Shown here: in pieces, positions 1-11,205 of the stretch
How the letters are laid out: each line of letters begins with the position of its first letter
Position numbering within the stretch: position 1 is the first letter of the stretch
Origin: Closterium sp. Naga37s-1
Lineage: Eukaryota; Streptophyta; Zygnematophyceae; Desmidiales; Closteriaceae
DNA length: 64,000 nt
Reading direction: 5' to 3'
Assembly: GCA_947471745.1 (NCBI GenBank)
Contig: CANJKZ010001148.1
Coordinates: 879,001-943,000, forward strand
The notes under the pieces: model-generated
Databases searched by the model: none
Seen by the model: only the letters and a program-made list of their open reading frames with translations
What the model was told of the DNA's origin: nothing
Made by a program: the position numbers and the translations under genes

Positions 1-45
1 CCAAGCCAATGCAACGTTCAGCTACCCTATTCTGTTGTGGTGAGT
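1..45 (-). pseudogene. Copia integrase fragment
   Basis: Read on the minus strand this piece gives S-P-Q-Q-N-R-V-A-E-R-C-I-G-L. That is the end of the Ty1/copia integrase core, containing the third catalytic residue (Glu of A-E-R). The same peptide recurs in the copia elements at 34769-36952 (minus) and 2720-3340 (plus). Similarity stops near base 45, where a GC-rich copia leader of opposite orientation begins, so this is a junction between two broken elements. The rest of the element lies outside the window. Confidence 0.75.
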
Positions 46-543
46 CCGTGAGCGTGCGCGCTGCCTGCGCGCTGCTGCTGCTGCCCGCGCGCTGCGTTCC
101 CTGCCCGCGCGCTGCCTTCCTCGCTCGAGCGCTTCCTGCGCCGCCGGAGCCCTGCCCGCGCACTGCGCGCCCTGCTCGCGCGCTGCCCGCACGCCGCTGG
201 CGCCGCCTGCGCGCTGCCCCTAAGGCACGCCCTGCTCGCGCTCTGCCTGCACAGCCCGCGAGCGACCCTAAGCGCGATGCCTGCACGCGCTCTGCCCACG
301 CTGCAGCTGCTACTAAGCTGCTGCTGCTGCCAGCACCGCACTGCCCCGCCGTGCCCGAGCCGCGCCGCACCGCCCGAGCCGCGCCGCCCTGCTGAGCCGT
401 GCCGCCCTGCCGAGCCGCGCCGCCCTACCGAACCGCGCCGCGCTGCTTAGCTGCCTGGCCAACCTGCTTTTGTTGCCGCACTGCTGCTTTTGCTGCTACT
501 GCTGCTACTGCTACTGCTGCTGCTGCTACTGCTGCTACTAACG

Positions 544-1788
544 ATGGCTACTCTCAATGTCCTTGCCTTTGACGTGGAAGGTCGCCCGATTAGGTTTGAC
601 TGCTGGCTCGAGAACCTCCAGCTGTACCTACAGAGCCAGGCTAGGGAGGACGTTTCACTATTAGAACACGTGTCCGGTACCTGCCTAGCCCCTGAGGATT
701 CAGCTGCGCGTGCTCTTCGTATTCAGTGGCACACCCGCGATGCTGCCGCCCGCCTTTCTGTCCGCAATGCCCTCCCGCCTAAGGAACGAGTCCATTTCGG
801 CCAGCTTAAGATGGCGAAGGAACTGTATGACGCAGTAGTAGCTCGTTACTCCTCCCCCTCGTATGCTGCCCTAGGCCGTATCATGCTGTCGTACCTCCAC
901 CCTGAGCTGTCTGAGTTCCAGACTGTCGCTGACCTCTTCACCCACCTTCGCTCTAGTGACGCTCGCTACCGTGCCGCTCTCAAGCCGGACTTTCTGGCTG
1001 CGAACCCGCCTCCGATGTACATCACACTCTACTACCTCGTTACCCGCCTCCCTGACTCCCTCCGCGCCGTTAAGGATCACTTCCTTGCTCTCGACCCCAC
1101 CGAGATCACCCTTGCCTTGCTGGAGAAGCATCTTCTCGAGGCCGAGAAGAGTTTTGTCGCTGTCGCTGCCTCTCGTGGCACTCCCCGCTCCCCCTTCTTT
1201 AAGGGGTGTTTTCCCTCCCTTCTCGCGCCCTCCGTTGCTACTGCTGCTGCTGTTGACTTCCTTCGTACTGAGGAGGTCGGTGCTGCGTCTGCTCCTAGAA
1301 GGAGGCGCCGCAGCGGCAAGGGCAAGGGGGGTAAGGGTGGTGGGGGAGGTATTGGAGGGGGTGGTGGCGGGGGTGGAGGCGGTGGTGGTGGCGGGGGTGG
1401 AGGCGGTGGAGGCGGCAGTGGAGGTGGCTGGGGTGGTGGAGGCGGTGGAGTGGGCGGAGGGGGCTCGGGTGGCAGTCGAGGTGGAGCTGGCAGGGGCGGA
1501 GGCCATGGGGCGGTGACTTGTGGTGCAGCTCGTGGCGGCGGAGGCACTGGGGGTGGACAGCAGCAGCAGCCACGCCAGCAGGAGCCACGCACCACTCAGG
1601 AGCTTCATGAGTGGGTGGTTCAGCATGGCTCTACTGGGGCCAATGTTTGTTGCCCGTTCGTCCGGCACACGGGTCTCAGGACTGGTGAGCCCTGTGGGAA
1701 GACTGGGCACACTGAGTATCGTTGCTTCTGTCGTCTCGAGGATGCCTGGCGCACCGAGTACGGAGATGAGCTGGATCCCCCCAGCTGA
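544..1788 (+). CDS. Copia A gag polyprotein
   Basis: Gag packages the element RNA into virus-like particles in the cytoplasm. The ATG at 544 is chosen because the upstream frame is only a poly-leucine CTG repeat, and M-A-T-L-N-V-L-A-F-D matches the gag starts of copia H (63321) and copia D (57583, minus). Residues about 1-240 form an alpha-helical capsid-like region. Next come a basic stretch and a long poly-glycine tract (about 260-340). A degenerate zinc knuckle near the C-terminus keeps C-G-K-T-G-H-x4-C but has lost normal CCHC spacing. The product is 414 aa. The protease region follows in another frame, so Gag-Pol continuity is broken. Confidence 0.8.
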   Translation: MATLNVLAFDVEGRPIRFDCWLENLQLYLQSQAREDVSLLEHVSGTCLAPEDSAARALRIQWHTRDAAARLSVRNALPPKERVHFGQLKMAKELYDAVVARYSSPSYAALGRIMLSYLHPELSEFQTVADLFTHLRSSDARYRAALKPDFLAANPPPMYITLYYLVTRLPDSLRAVKDHFLALDPTEITLALLEKHLLEAEKSFVAVAASRGTPRSPFFKGCFPSLLAPSVATAAAVDFLRTEEVGAASAPRRRRRSGKGKGGKGGGGGIGGGGGGGGGGGGGGGGGGGGGSGGGWGGGGGGVGGGGSGGSRGGAGRGGGHGAVTCGAARGGGGTGGGQQQQPRQQEPRTTQELHEWVVQHGSTGANVCCPFVRHTGLRTGEPCGKTGHTEYRCFCRLEDAWRTEYGDELDPPS

Positions 1789-1794
1789 TTAGCG

Positions 1795-4700
1795 TTGCTA
1801 GGGAAGGGGGTAGATGTGTTTACTCTTGACTTTGCCAAGATAAATGCTAGAATCTATGCTATGTATGCTGGTGCTGCTAGTGTTGAGGGTGACTGTTACT
1901 CGTGTGTGCCGCACGCTGCTGGTGTAGAGGCTGCTGCTCTAGGTGCTTGTGAGTCTGCTGCCGCAGGTACTGCTTCTGCTGAGGCCTTGCACACCTTCAC
2001 ACTTGAGTCAGGCGCGTCTCGCTGTTTCTTTCGCGATTGCACCACAGTCAGACCGCTCACAGCACATGACCCAGTCGCTCTGGCTGACCCCTCTGGGGGC
2101 CCAGTCGTTGCACGAGCCTCCACTGTGCTCCCTTGTCCGGCAGTCCCCTCCGGTTCTCTGTCCGGTCTCCACATCCCCTCGTTCTCTAAGAACTTGGTGA
2201 GTAACGCTGTCCTCCAGGACGAGTTGGTCAGTACCTTTACTCCTACAGGTGAGCGTGTGGCGATCTGTTCGGACTCACGCACTGGCGAGCACCTCGCCAC
2301 GTTCACTCGGAGCCCTGGGTCTAGCCTGTACACACTGACCACTGAGTCCGCACAGGTGGCTGGGTCAGGTCAGGTGGCTGCATCTGCACAGGTGGCTGCG
2401 TCGGGTCAGTTAGCTGTGCCTTGTTCGTGCCGGCTACTCTCGCACCAGACTCTTCTCTGGCACCACCGTCTTGGTCACCCCTCCCTGCCGTGCCTGCGTG
2501 GCATGCACTCGTGTCTCCTTGTCTCTGGCCTCCCCAGGTCCCTGTCCCCCCTCCCGCACTCGCTTGCACCACCGTGGCTTCCCTGTGTCGAGGGGCGGCA
2601 GCGCGCCGCTCCTCACTCCTCGTTTCCGCCGACCACTACTCCTCTGCAGACTCTCCACATGGACGAGTGGGGCCCAGCCCGCGTCCGTGGACAGGACCAG
2701 GAACGCTACTTTCTGCTAGTTGTTGACGACTACACGCGCTACACCACGGTCTGCGGATGTCCGCGGTGTTTTGATCGACTGGATCATCGCTGTTCGTCGC
2801 CAGCTGAGCCCTCGGTTAGAGCAGGACCTCCAGGTCCTGCGAGTGCACTCTGACAAAGGCGGGAAGTTTTCCTCCGGCCTCCTTCGGGACTTTTGTCGTG
2901 CGGAGGGCATCCGCCAGACGTTCCCGCTTCCGGCCTCTTCACAGCAGAATGGGATTGCTGAGCGCCGCATTGGCTTAGTCATGGAGGTTGCTCGCACCTC
3001 CATGATCCATGCGGTTGCTCCCCATTTTCAGTGGCCGTTTGCGGTCCGATACGCTGCGCATCAGCTCAACCTTTGGCGCCGTGTCTCTGTTCCAGAGTCC
3101 TCGCCTACACTGCGTTGGACGGGGGAGGTTGGCGATGCGTCGGCGTTTCGGGTCTGGGGCGCGCTCTCCCTTGTTCGCGATACCACCGCGAGCAAGCTCT
3201 CTCCTCGCACTCTCCGCTGCGTCTTCCTTGGCTTCCCCACCGACGCCCCGCCCTGGCAGTTTTACCACCCTGCCTCGCGCCGGGTCCTGTCCTCACAGGA
3301 CGTCACCTTTGACGAGTCGGTATGCTTTTACCGTCCCTAAAACCGCACAGGCAGTTTAAGCTAGATTGTCTCGCGGCCGTTTTACCCCGTTTTCGCGTCC
3401 ATGCTGCTTTGCCCTGAGGGAGACCCGGATGCACTTTACATCCCCACCCCGCGCTCTTATGCAGAGGTGATCACGGGTGAGTACTCCTCTCAGTGGCAGA
3501 GAGCCATGGAAGCAGAGATGGCTTCCTGGAAATCCACAGGCACCTACGTCGACGAGGTTCCCCCTCCTGGGGTGAACATAGTCGATGGCATGTCGATTTT
3601 CATAGTGAAGCGGCCGCCGGGTTCTCCGCCTGCCTTCAAGGCGCGTTACGTTGCTCGAGGCTTCAGTCAGCGACAGGGGGTCGACTTCTTCCAGACCCCC
3701 CCCCCCCCCCCCACCCCGAAGATGACAACTGTTCGGGTGTTACTGCACGTTGCAGCACAGCGTGACTACGAGCTGCACTCCATCGACTTCTCCACAGCTT
3801 TCTTGCAGGGCAGCCTTCACGAGGATATCTGGTTGCGCCGCCCACCTGGCTTCACTGGGTCGTTTCCAGAGGGTACCCAGTGGAGCCTCCGGCGGCCAGT
3901 CTACGGTCTCCGCCAGGCGCCCCGCGAGTGGCACGACACACTGAGGACGACACTAGCGGCTCTTGGGTTTGCTCCTTCGACTGCTGACCCGTCGCTGTTT
4001 CTGCGCACCGACCCTACTCTGTCGCCGTTCTACATCCTCGTGTACGTCGACGACTTGGTCTTTGCTACTGCTGACACTGAGGCGCTGACCCTTGTGAAGT
4101 CGGTGCTGCAGAAGAGAGACACGTGCACTGACCTGGGTGAGCTGCGTAGCTATCTTGGCTTGCAGATCACCCGGGACAGAGCACGGCGCACCATCACTTT
4201 GACTCAGTCACACATGGTGCACCAGGTCCTTCAGCGCTCCTCGCCACAGCGCACTCCTCTGCCTACAGGCTACTCGCTCTCAGCTCCACCTTCGGACGAG
4301 TCCGTAGAGCCGAGTGGCCAGTATCCAGATCTTGTGGGCTGCCTCATATACCTGATGACGTGCACACGACCTGACCTCGCGTACCCTCTCAGCGTCCTTG
4401 CTCGCTTCGTCGCTCCCGGGCAACACAGGAAGGAGCACTTGACAGCTGCGCAGAGGGTACTGCGTTAATTGTGCAGTACATCGGGCATGGGGCTCGTGCT
4501 TGGAGGACGGGGTTCAGTGGTACTCGCCGGACACTCCGACGCTTCTTGGGCCGACGACCAGGTGACTCAGCGGTCGTCACAGGGTTACTCTTTCAGTCTC
4601 GGCTCTGGTTCTGTCTCTTGGAGGTCCACTCGTTCGTCTTCTGTGCTTGGTTCCAGCTGTGAGGCCGAGATCTAAGCTGGGGCCATGGCTGCACAGGAGT

Positions 4701-5012
4701 TACGCTAGTTGATTTACCTGCTGACCGACTTGGGTGAGCGGCCTCGTTCTCCTCCGGTTCTGTACGTCGGACAACAAGGCCACGATTGCCTTGTGTCAGG
4801 AGCAGAGAATGAACCACAGAACGAAGCACATTGCTCTCCGTTACTTTCTTGCTCGGGAGTTGCAGCAGCGTGGTCAGCTGCGCCTTGCTTACGTGGCCTC
4901 TCGGGCCAACACTGCTGATGTCTTCACCAAGGCTCTTGTGCCTGGTGATCATCAGCGTTTCTGCACTGCTTTAGGCCTTGTGCCTACTCTGCCTCACCTG
5001 CTTGTTGCTTGA
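1795..5012 (+). pseudogene. Copia A pol remnants (protease, integrase, RT, RNase H)
   Basis: Pol survives as consecutive open pieces in shifting frames: 1795-2853 (protease and pre-integrase), 2720-3340 (integrase core), 3401-4468 (reverse transcriptase with intact YVDD), then 4469-4675 and 4734-5012 (RNase H). The protease active site reads L-E-S-G-A where the family has D-S-G-A, so the catalytic Asp is replaced by Glu. An integrase HHCC finger (W-H-H-R-L-G-H) is visible. A run of 17 C at 3696-3712 replaces sequence that reads T-F-S-P-T-P in the related copy at 38852. Stops at 4466 and 4672 confirm that it is non-functional. Confidence 0.85.
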
Positions 5013-5224
5013 CTTGGCTTGTACTGTGATATATATATATATATACTTGCATGCGTGCTCTTGCTATGTTGTGATCACTGTTCTGCTTGTGCTTTTTATA
5101 ACTCTGCATGAGAACTGGCCTTGTGGCCGCTTGCTTGTGCTCAGAATTCGTTGTGATCTTAAGATCCTCCTTGAGCTTGCTTTGCTTTGTTCTCTTGCTT
5201 GACTGGTCTTGTGACCGTCCGTTG

Positions 5225-5355
5225 TGTCAAATTGTATTTCTTATCTCTAGGCTGTAGTGGGGCATACCCTAAAGGGTACAACACTTTAGGGTTAGGTAGT
5301 ACTTGTACTCCTGCTTGCTACCTAGTCCATCATTCGTACGTTCCTATTTCTGACA
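5225..5355 (+). repeat. 3' LTR of copia A
   Basis: This 131-bp repeat starts TGTCAAATTG and ends TTTCTGACA. Inside are the conserved blocks AGGCTGTAGTGG and AGGGTTAGGTAGTACTTGTA, which recur in the LTRs at 8875, 38722, 40566, 40939, 59118 and 62251. The matching 5' LTR is not in the window, so no target duplication can be tested. Confidence 0.8.
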
Positions 5356-5559
5356 AAGCTAAGGAGTCAGAAGAGTCGAAGCGACATCCGCAACCGTCAG
5401 ATCGAGACCGATGTAGGCAGAAACATTTGAATTGGAATTGGCGGGAACCATTTTGAAACGGGTTCCCGCGCCGCACGGTTGAATTTCACTGCAATAAGGG
5501 AATTTACCCCTTAGAGTACATGGCTAGCTAGGACTTTTCGGATTCTTTTGTATTTCCCA
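5356..5559. other. Host spacer between copia A and the pogo-like element
   Basis: This short AT-richer stretch has no long open frame and no recognised feature. Confidence 0.5.
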
Positions 5560-5587
5560 TATACCGTATGGCCCCGGATATAGGCGC
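5560..5587 (+). repeat. Left terminal inverted repeat of pogo-like element
   Basis: It is the exact reverse complement of 8565-8592 over 28 bp. The outer four bases TATA are themselves palindromic, so the true end may be CCGTATGG at 5564 preceded by a TA duplication. Confidence 0.9.
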
Positions 5588-6081
5588 ATATGCGCTTATA
5601 ATAAACTCAAATTTTTTAGGGGTGGCGCTTGTAATTGAGTAACGGCGCTTTTATAATGTCAAAAATGGTTTTTGTTTTTAAGGCGAACAAGACCATGCAC
5701 TGTGCGCATGGGCTCGTGCATGAAAACCCGCCGAAACCAGTCGCGACTCGATTTCCCACCGCACAAAGCCCGTCCCGGTGCAACGCACCTGCCAGCGATG
5801 ACGTGCATCCTGCCGTGCGGCCCAATAGGGTTTATATGCGCTGCCAGGGTGCCACATTTCACCCGAACTTTCGAGAAGGGGGTGGAATATCCCTGCCAGC
5901 GCAGCAGATACGTGCCGCGATTCCCTCCTCTGCGGGTTTAGGCAGGGGGGGATCTGACTATGCCTGAAGAGGAACTCGAGCCGCACACCAGAAGGGGTCC
6001 CCTCCAAACCCTCATTTCATCTACTTCTCTTTCACCTTTTTCATTCAGATTCTTGGACTCGCCCGCCATGCTGCGGAAGCC

Positions 6082-8325
6082 ATGGCAGAATTCACTGGCA
6101 CACATTTCTTGTTCAAGAAGAAGCCCGCGCGTAGGCCCGCCTTCGTAGTCGACGCCGACGGATGGCACTCCCGTGTCCGAGCTGAACCACCAGAGCCACC
6201 ACAGCCTCCTTCGCCTCCTGCGCCGCCTGCTCCTCCTGCTCCTCCTAAGCCGCCTGCGCCTCCTGCTCCTCCTGTTCCTCCGTCTCCTCCTATTCTTGAT
6301 TCTCCTCTGCACACAGGGGATCCGCCCGTGCTCACGCTCCTGCTCCCGACTGTGTTCGACGAGTGGCTGGAGGAACCGGAAAGCAACCAGGCCCCTGATG
6401 TTGAGGTACCCGGCGCACCTTACCCTGGACCACGTTGGGGCCGGCCCGATGATTGCAGCACGTGGGACGAATCTGCACTCGGAGCTGACGACGACGTGGC
6501 TGAGGACGAGGAAGCGAGCCGTGCTGACGGCGACGAGGCTGCGGAAGCTGGCGCGCAAGGCGGAACCTCAGAGGATGTGTTTCCTGAGGGTGTACCTGGT
6601 GGCGACGACAACGACGGTGTCGAGTACTGGTCACGTGATGGACTCCCCGAGGAACTACCGATACCTTCCTTTCCCCCAGCTAACCGCAAGCGACCCCACC
6701 CGTCTACCCAGAACCGTGATGCCCGCCCCCCCTCTCCCAGGCACAAGATAAGCGATCACAAGCGCAAAGGCTACACAGCTGCGGAGAAGTTGAAGTACGT
6801 CGCGATGCTGGATGCGGCGGTGTCGGTGCGCGCACTAGCTCGGGCGAGTGGGATTCACCGGAAGTGTCTCGCCAACTGGAAGGCGGCTGCAGCATTTCTC
6901 AAAGAAGCACACACCGGGCGGAAGCGCATGCACGGTCGCGGGCGGGCCTCGTGGTACCGCCCCATGGAGTTGAAGGTGTACGAGCGGCTCCTGGACTGGC
7001 GCCGCAGAGGAACCGCCGTGTCGGTCGGCCGTCTGCGGGAGTGGTCGAGGGAGTTCATAAAGATCCTCTACCCGGACGACAAGTGGAGCGGGAGTCAGAG
7101 ATGGTCGGAGCGGTTTCGGAAGCGGTGGAATCTGAGCGTACGCATGAAGACGCGGGTTGCTCAGAAAACAGCCGCTCGTAAGATGACGCCCCTTGCTTTT
7201 ACCGGTTAGTCTAAGTTTCTGCCACCCTTACTAATCTGCCCTCTATCCCGCCCGCCTTTTCCCCCGTCTAACAGATGTTGCGCAGCAGTGCCAGAACTTC
7301 TGGCGTTTTGTCCGAGACATGCGTCGAGCGCGCGGCATCGAGACTACCTGGATCCTCAACGCTGACCAGACGCCGCTCTGGCTGGAGATGCCCACCACCA
7401 CGACCGTGGATCAGACGGGTGTACGGTCGGTGCCCATCCGGAGTGCAGGTTACCAGAAGGAGCGTGTGACCGTGATGCTGGCGTGCACGGCGGACGGGGC
7501 GAAGCTCAAGCCGTGGGTGTTTTTCAAGCGGAAGACGCTGCCGAAGGGCGACTTTCCTCGGGGTAATAAGCAGCAACTGCCGCTGTTTTACCGTATGTTT
7601 TTGTTTCTCATGCCGCGCTAACAGTTTATGTGCCATTTGTGTGTGCAGATGTGGTCGTGGCTTGCCACGAGAACGGGTGGATGAACGCAGAAGGCGTCAT
7701 CCGCTGGCTTGAGGAGGAAGTCAAGCCCTTCTTGAAGCCCCGGTTTGGCAGGTGTGCGAAGAGCTCCATGCTCGTGCTGGATTCCTACCGCGGCCACCTT
7801 ACCGATGGGGTGAAGGAGAAGCTCCGCGAGATCAACTGCGTGCCTGCTGTCATCCCGTCGGGCTGTACGGCTGAGGTTCAACCGCTCGACGTCTCCATCA
7901 ACAAGAGCTTCAAAGCATCTGTTCGACAGCAGTACCAGAAGTGGTTTGAGGAGGAGGGCCTGGAGCGGCTGACACCAGCAGGTACGTTGTTTCCGTTATT
8001 CACGCATGTTAATCCAACCCTCACCCTTGGATGCTGATACGGCTTTCCCGGGTGTCTTTGTTGTGGTGCAGGGAATCTGAAGAAGCCCCCCCCAGAAGTG
8101 GTCCTTCGATGGATTTCACGGGCGTGGAAAGCAGTACCCTCCGACCTCATCAAGCGCTCCTTTCTCACCTGCGGCATTAGCAACGCCCTTGACGGCAGTG
8201 AGGACCACCTCGCCATGGCGCACAGGCGGAGCCAGCTGACGGCGGAAGTGGATGTACACGACAGCATCGTCGCCGACGGCTTCTTTGGCAACAACTGCCA
8301 GGAGGCCGAGTCTGACGAGGAGTAG
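6082..8325 (+). CDS. Pogo/Tigger-like DDE transposase (4 exons)
   Basis: The protein cuts and moves the surrounding transposon. Exons are 6082-7177, 7275-7562, 7649-7981 and 8072-8325; all introns are GT-AG, phase 1, and the joined frame is 656 aa. A proline-rich region (about 35-75) and an acidic region (about 130-165) precede a pipsqueak/CENP-B-type helix-turn-helix region (about 220-360). The DDE_1 catalytic core has N-A-D-Q-T-P-L (first Asp), L-V-L-D-S-Y-R-G-H (second Asp) and V-Q-P-L-D (third Asp), in the expected order and spacing for pogo. A stronger donor at 7593 would add 10 residues in frame; the shorter form fits the family better. A short out-of-frame upstream ATG lies at 6069. 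A domesticated host gene is the alternative, but the flanking inverted repeats argue against it. Confidence 0.85.
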
Positions 8326-8564
8326 TTCTGGTAGCAACTAGGTAGAATAGCGGATCAAGTGGAAAGTTTTGTACCAAACTGTAGTGTTTGTTGGACCTAA
8401 CGATGTGTAGTTGTTGTTTGCTTTTGTTGTGGTAATAAAGATAGTGTTAAATATGACGGTGGCGCTTATAATAAGGAAGGGTACAAAATGGGGGGCGATT
8501 ATAATCGAGGAACGGCCATAAGCGCCATGCTCCAGATAGAAGCGCCGGCGCCTGTAATAGGCCG

Positions 8565-8592
8565 GCGCCTATATCCGGGGCCATACGGTATA
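8565..8592 (-). repeat. Right terminal inverted repeat of pogo-like element
   Basis: It is the exact reverse complement of 5560-5587. Just inside it lies a second GCGCC-rich palindromic stretch (about 8541-8570) that could form a hairpin. Confidence 0.9.
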
Positions 8593-8874
8593 CCAATGTA
8601 TGCATCTTCTATAATCACTTCAGTCATTTACATTCACTCAGACCTGTGGTCATTAATTTTGCTCCAATACACCCGCGATCAACCCTGACCGATCCTTGAC
8701 TAAGTCCCTTTTGGAATTGTAACAGTGTGATTATTCTGCTACGAATTACATCGTTTGTCTTGTTTAACAACTTGCATATATACTTTCCCTCCAGTTCTGC
8801 CCCACTAGACAGCTGGTGGGCAACAACGTGAGCCCACGTGCACAGCCTTGTGGGGAACCAGAACTATAGTGACA
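8593..8874. other. Host spacer, possible gene remnant
   Basis: There is no open frame of note. After a CTCCAG that could be a 3' splice site (about 8794) one frame reads R-Q-L-V-G-N-N-V-S-P-R-A. This faintly recalls a type III polyketide synthase segment. Since the 3' end of such a gene lies beyond copia B, this could be an upstream exon, but the match is weak. Confidence 0.25.
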
Positions 8875-9005
8875 TGTCGCAGAAATAGAATGCAACGGAA
8901 TGGTTTGGGACTAGCAAGATGGGATACAAGTACTCAACACTAGAAGGGTTGTACTCCCTAGAGTGCTACTCACTGTAGCCTAAGAACCTATAATATCATT
9001 TGTCA
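8875..9005 (-). repeat. 3' LTR of copia B
   Basis: This repeat of about 131 bp shares with the other short LTRs the blocks for AGGCTACAGTG, GTACAACCC and GTACTTGTA (minus strand). The copia polypurine tract adjoins it at 9006-9017. The exact outer base is uncertain by two positions because of a CACA/TGTG repeat. Confidence 0.7.
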
Positions 9006-9210
9006 CACCCCCATAGGCTAAGTGAGGGGCATCAAAGCAAGCAGGGTGAACAAACGGTCACAAGAGCAGTCAATACAAGAAGCAAGGCAAGCTCAGGGTG
9101 GATCTCAAGGACACCACACAAATTCCGAGCACAAGAAAGCGGCCACAAGGCCAGTTCAAGAGTTCACTAGGATATATAGCAAAGCACAAAAAGCAGAGCA
9201 AACAGCAAGT

Positions 9211-11170
9211 CTACTGCAACCGAGGGCCTACCTCAACAAGACCCAACTGCACACACAACCTGTGGTGGTCACCAAGCGCCAAGACCTTGGTGAAGACGTC
9301 GGCAGTGTTGGCCTCTGAGGCCACAAAGTCCAAGCGTGCCTGGCCGCGTCGCTGCAACTCTCGCAGGAGGAAGTACCTCACGTCAATATGCTTCACTCTG
9401 CTCTCCAGTCGAGGCTCTCGACACAAGAGGATCATGGCCTTGTTGTCAGCGTACAAGGTCGGTGCAGAGCGAGGCCGCTCACCAAGGTCGGCGAGCAAGA
9501 AGGTCAACCAGAGAAGCTCATGTGCCGCCATGGCACCAGCGTAGATCTCTGCCTCTGCACTGGACGAAGCCACAGATGACGACCGTGTAGACCTCCACGA
9601 CACAGCACCAGCACCCAGACTGAAGCAGTAACCCTGAGTCGAGCGCTGAGTCTCCACGTCGTCAGCCTAGGAAGAGTCGCAGTGTCCGGTCAACACAACT
9701 GGCTGTGTCCCTCCAAGCACAAGCCCCATGCCTGCACCATGCGTGACTGAGTCAGGGTGATGGTGCAAGCGGCTCTGTCCCTGGTGATCTGCAGGCCAAG
9801 GTAGCGCTGCAGTTCACCGAGGTCAGTGCACTTGTGTCTCTTCTGCAGTTCGGATTTCACCTCAGTCAGAGCTGCTCTGTCTGATGTAGCAAAGACCAAG
9901 TTGTCGACGTACACTAGTATAAAGAAAGGAGTGGAACCAGTGCGAACAAACAGCGAAGGGTCGGCAGAGGAAGGACGAAACCCAAAGTCACGAAGCGTGG
10001 AGCGAAGAGTGTCGTGCCCTCTCGGAGCGACTGGCGGAGACCGTAGACAGGCCGCCTCAGACTCCACTGGGTCCCACGTGGGAAGGTGTCAGTGAAGCCA
10101 GGAGGACGGCGCAGCCAGATCTCCTCGTGTAGTCGGCCCTGGAGAAACGCAGTGGAGAAATCAAGGGAGTGCAACTCGTAGTCTCGCTGTGCTGCTACGT
10201 GCAGTAACACCCGAAGAGTAGTCAACTTCGGGGTCGGGGCGAAGGTCTGGAAGAAGTCAACTCCCTCACGCTGACTGAAACCCCTAGCCACGTAGCGCGC
10301 CTTGAACACAGGCGGTGAACCAGGCGGCCGCTTCACCTTCAAGAGCCACATGCCATCGACAACGTTCGCCCTGGGAGGGGGAACTGCGTCGACGTACGTG
10401 CCTGTGGATCTCCAAGACGCTAACTCTGCATCCATATCCGCTTTCCACTGAGAGGCCCACTTCCCTGACAGTGCCTCATAGTACGTGCGAGGTGTCGGTA
10501 TGTCAAGGGCGTCGGGGTCTCCCTCAAGGGAAAGCAGCATGGCGCAGAGAGAGGGGGAAGCGGTTGCTAAGAACTCCAGCTCAAACTGCCTGTCCTCTAG
10601 GACGTCACAGCCAAGGGCAGACTCACCCCCAACGGACAGAGGACGGGGAGGTGGAGCAGCCACCACACGCGTGGCGTAGTCAAGACGGCGGGTGGAAGCA
10701 AAGTCAGCTACAGCGGCGGTAAGAGCCGAGACAGACGACGGAGCGGAACGAGGGTCGGTGACAAGAGAGGCGAGAACATGAGAGACAACAGGGCGAGCAG
10801 CACGGTAGTAGTCAGTGATAGGGTGAGAGGAAACGGTGAGAGACGACTCAGGAGGTGAGGGGAGAACAGACACTGGCAGAGAACGATGAGGAGGAGAACG
10901 AAACAAGACAGTGCGGAGGTCGGCAAGAGGAGACGAGGGCCGAGCACGCAGAGGACAACGACTGGTCCAGTCGTGCGGGAGAACAGGAGGAGACGACCGT
11001 GACTGAGGAGGAGAGAAAGTAGCCGGAGTCGAGTCCGGAGGAGGAAACGTAGGACCGTACGCAGTAGGTGACTGGGAGTGGACAGGAGGAGAGGAAGGAA
11101 GACCAAGGGCCCGAAGGCCACTCACTGGAGGGAACAGCTGCTGCAAAAGTGGCGGTTGCGGTGTCTGCTG

Positions 11171-11205
<35 letters not shown>

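Larger units (their letters stand above)
46..5355 (+). mobile_element. Ty1/copia retrotransposon A, 5'-truncated and decayed
   Basis: The order is GC-rich leader, gag, protease, integrase, reverse transcriptase, RNase H, 3' LTR, which is the Ty1/copia order. The 5' LTR is missing; the element abuts a minus-strand integrase fragment at base 45. The coding region is split by frameshifts and stops, so the copy is dead. The 3' LTR (5225-5355) has the TGTCA...TGACA ends shared by the other short-LTR copia copies here. The leader (46-543) has CTG/GCC-rich low-complexity sequence and no convincing gene. Confidence 0.85.
5560..8592 (+). mobile_element. Pogo/Tigger-like (Tc1/mariner superfamily) DNA transposon
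   Basis: The ends are perfect 28-bp inverted repeats, 5560-5587 and 8565-8592, beginning TATACCGTATGGCCCCGGAT. TA dinucleotides at the ends agree with the TA target duplication of this superfamily. The direct subterminal motif GCGCTTATAATAA occurs near both ends (about 5593 and 8465), a plausible transposase-binding site. The only gene inside encodes a CENP-B/pogo-type transposase on the plus strand. Ends and open reading frame are intact, so this copy may be autonomous. Confidence 0.88.

Noticed and set aside
871-1710. Long minus-strand frame opposite copia A gag
   Set aside because: It is the complement of the Gly-rich gag tract, composed of Ser/Thr/Pro repeats, with no domain.
8794-8860. 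Upstream exon of the polyketide synthase
   Set aside because: Only a faint resemblance over about 12 residues, followed by stops; not enough to call.
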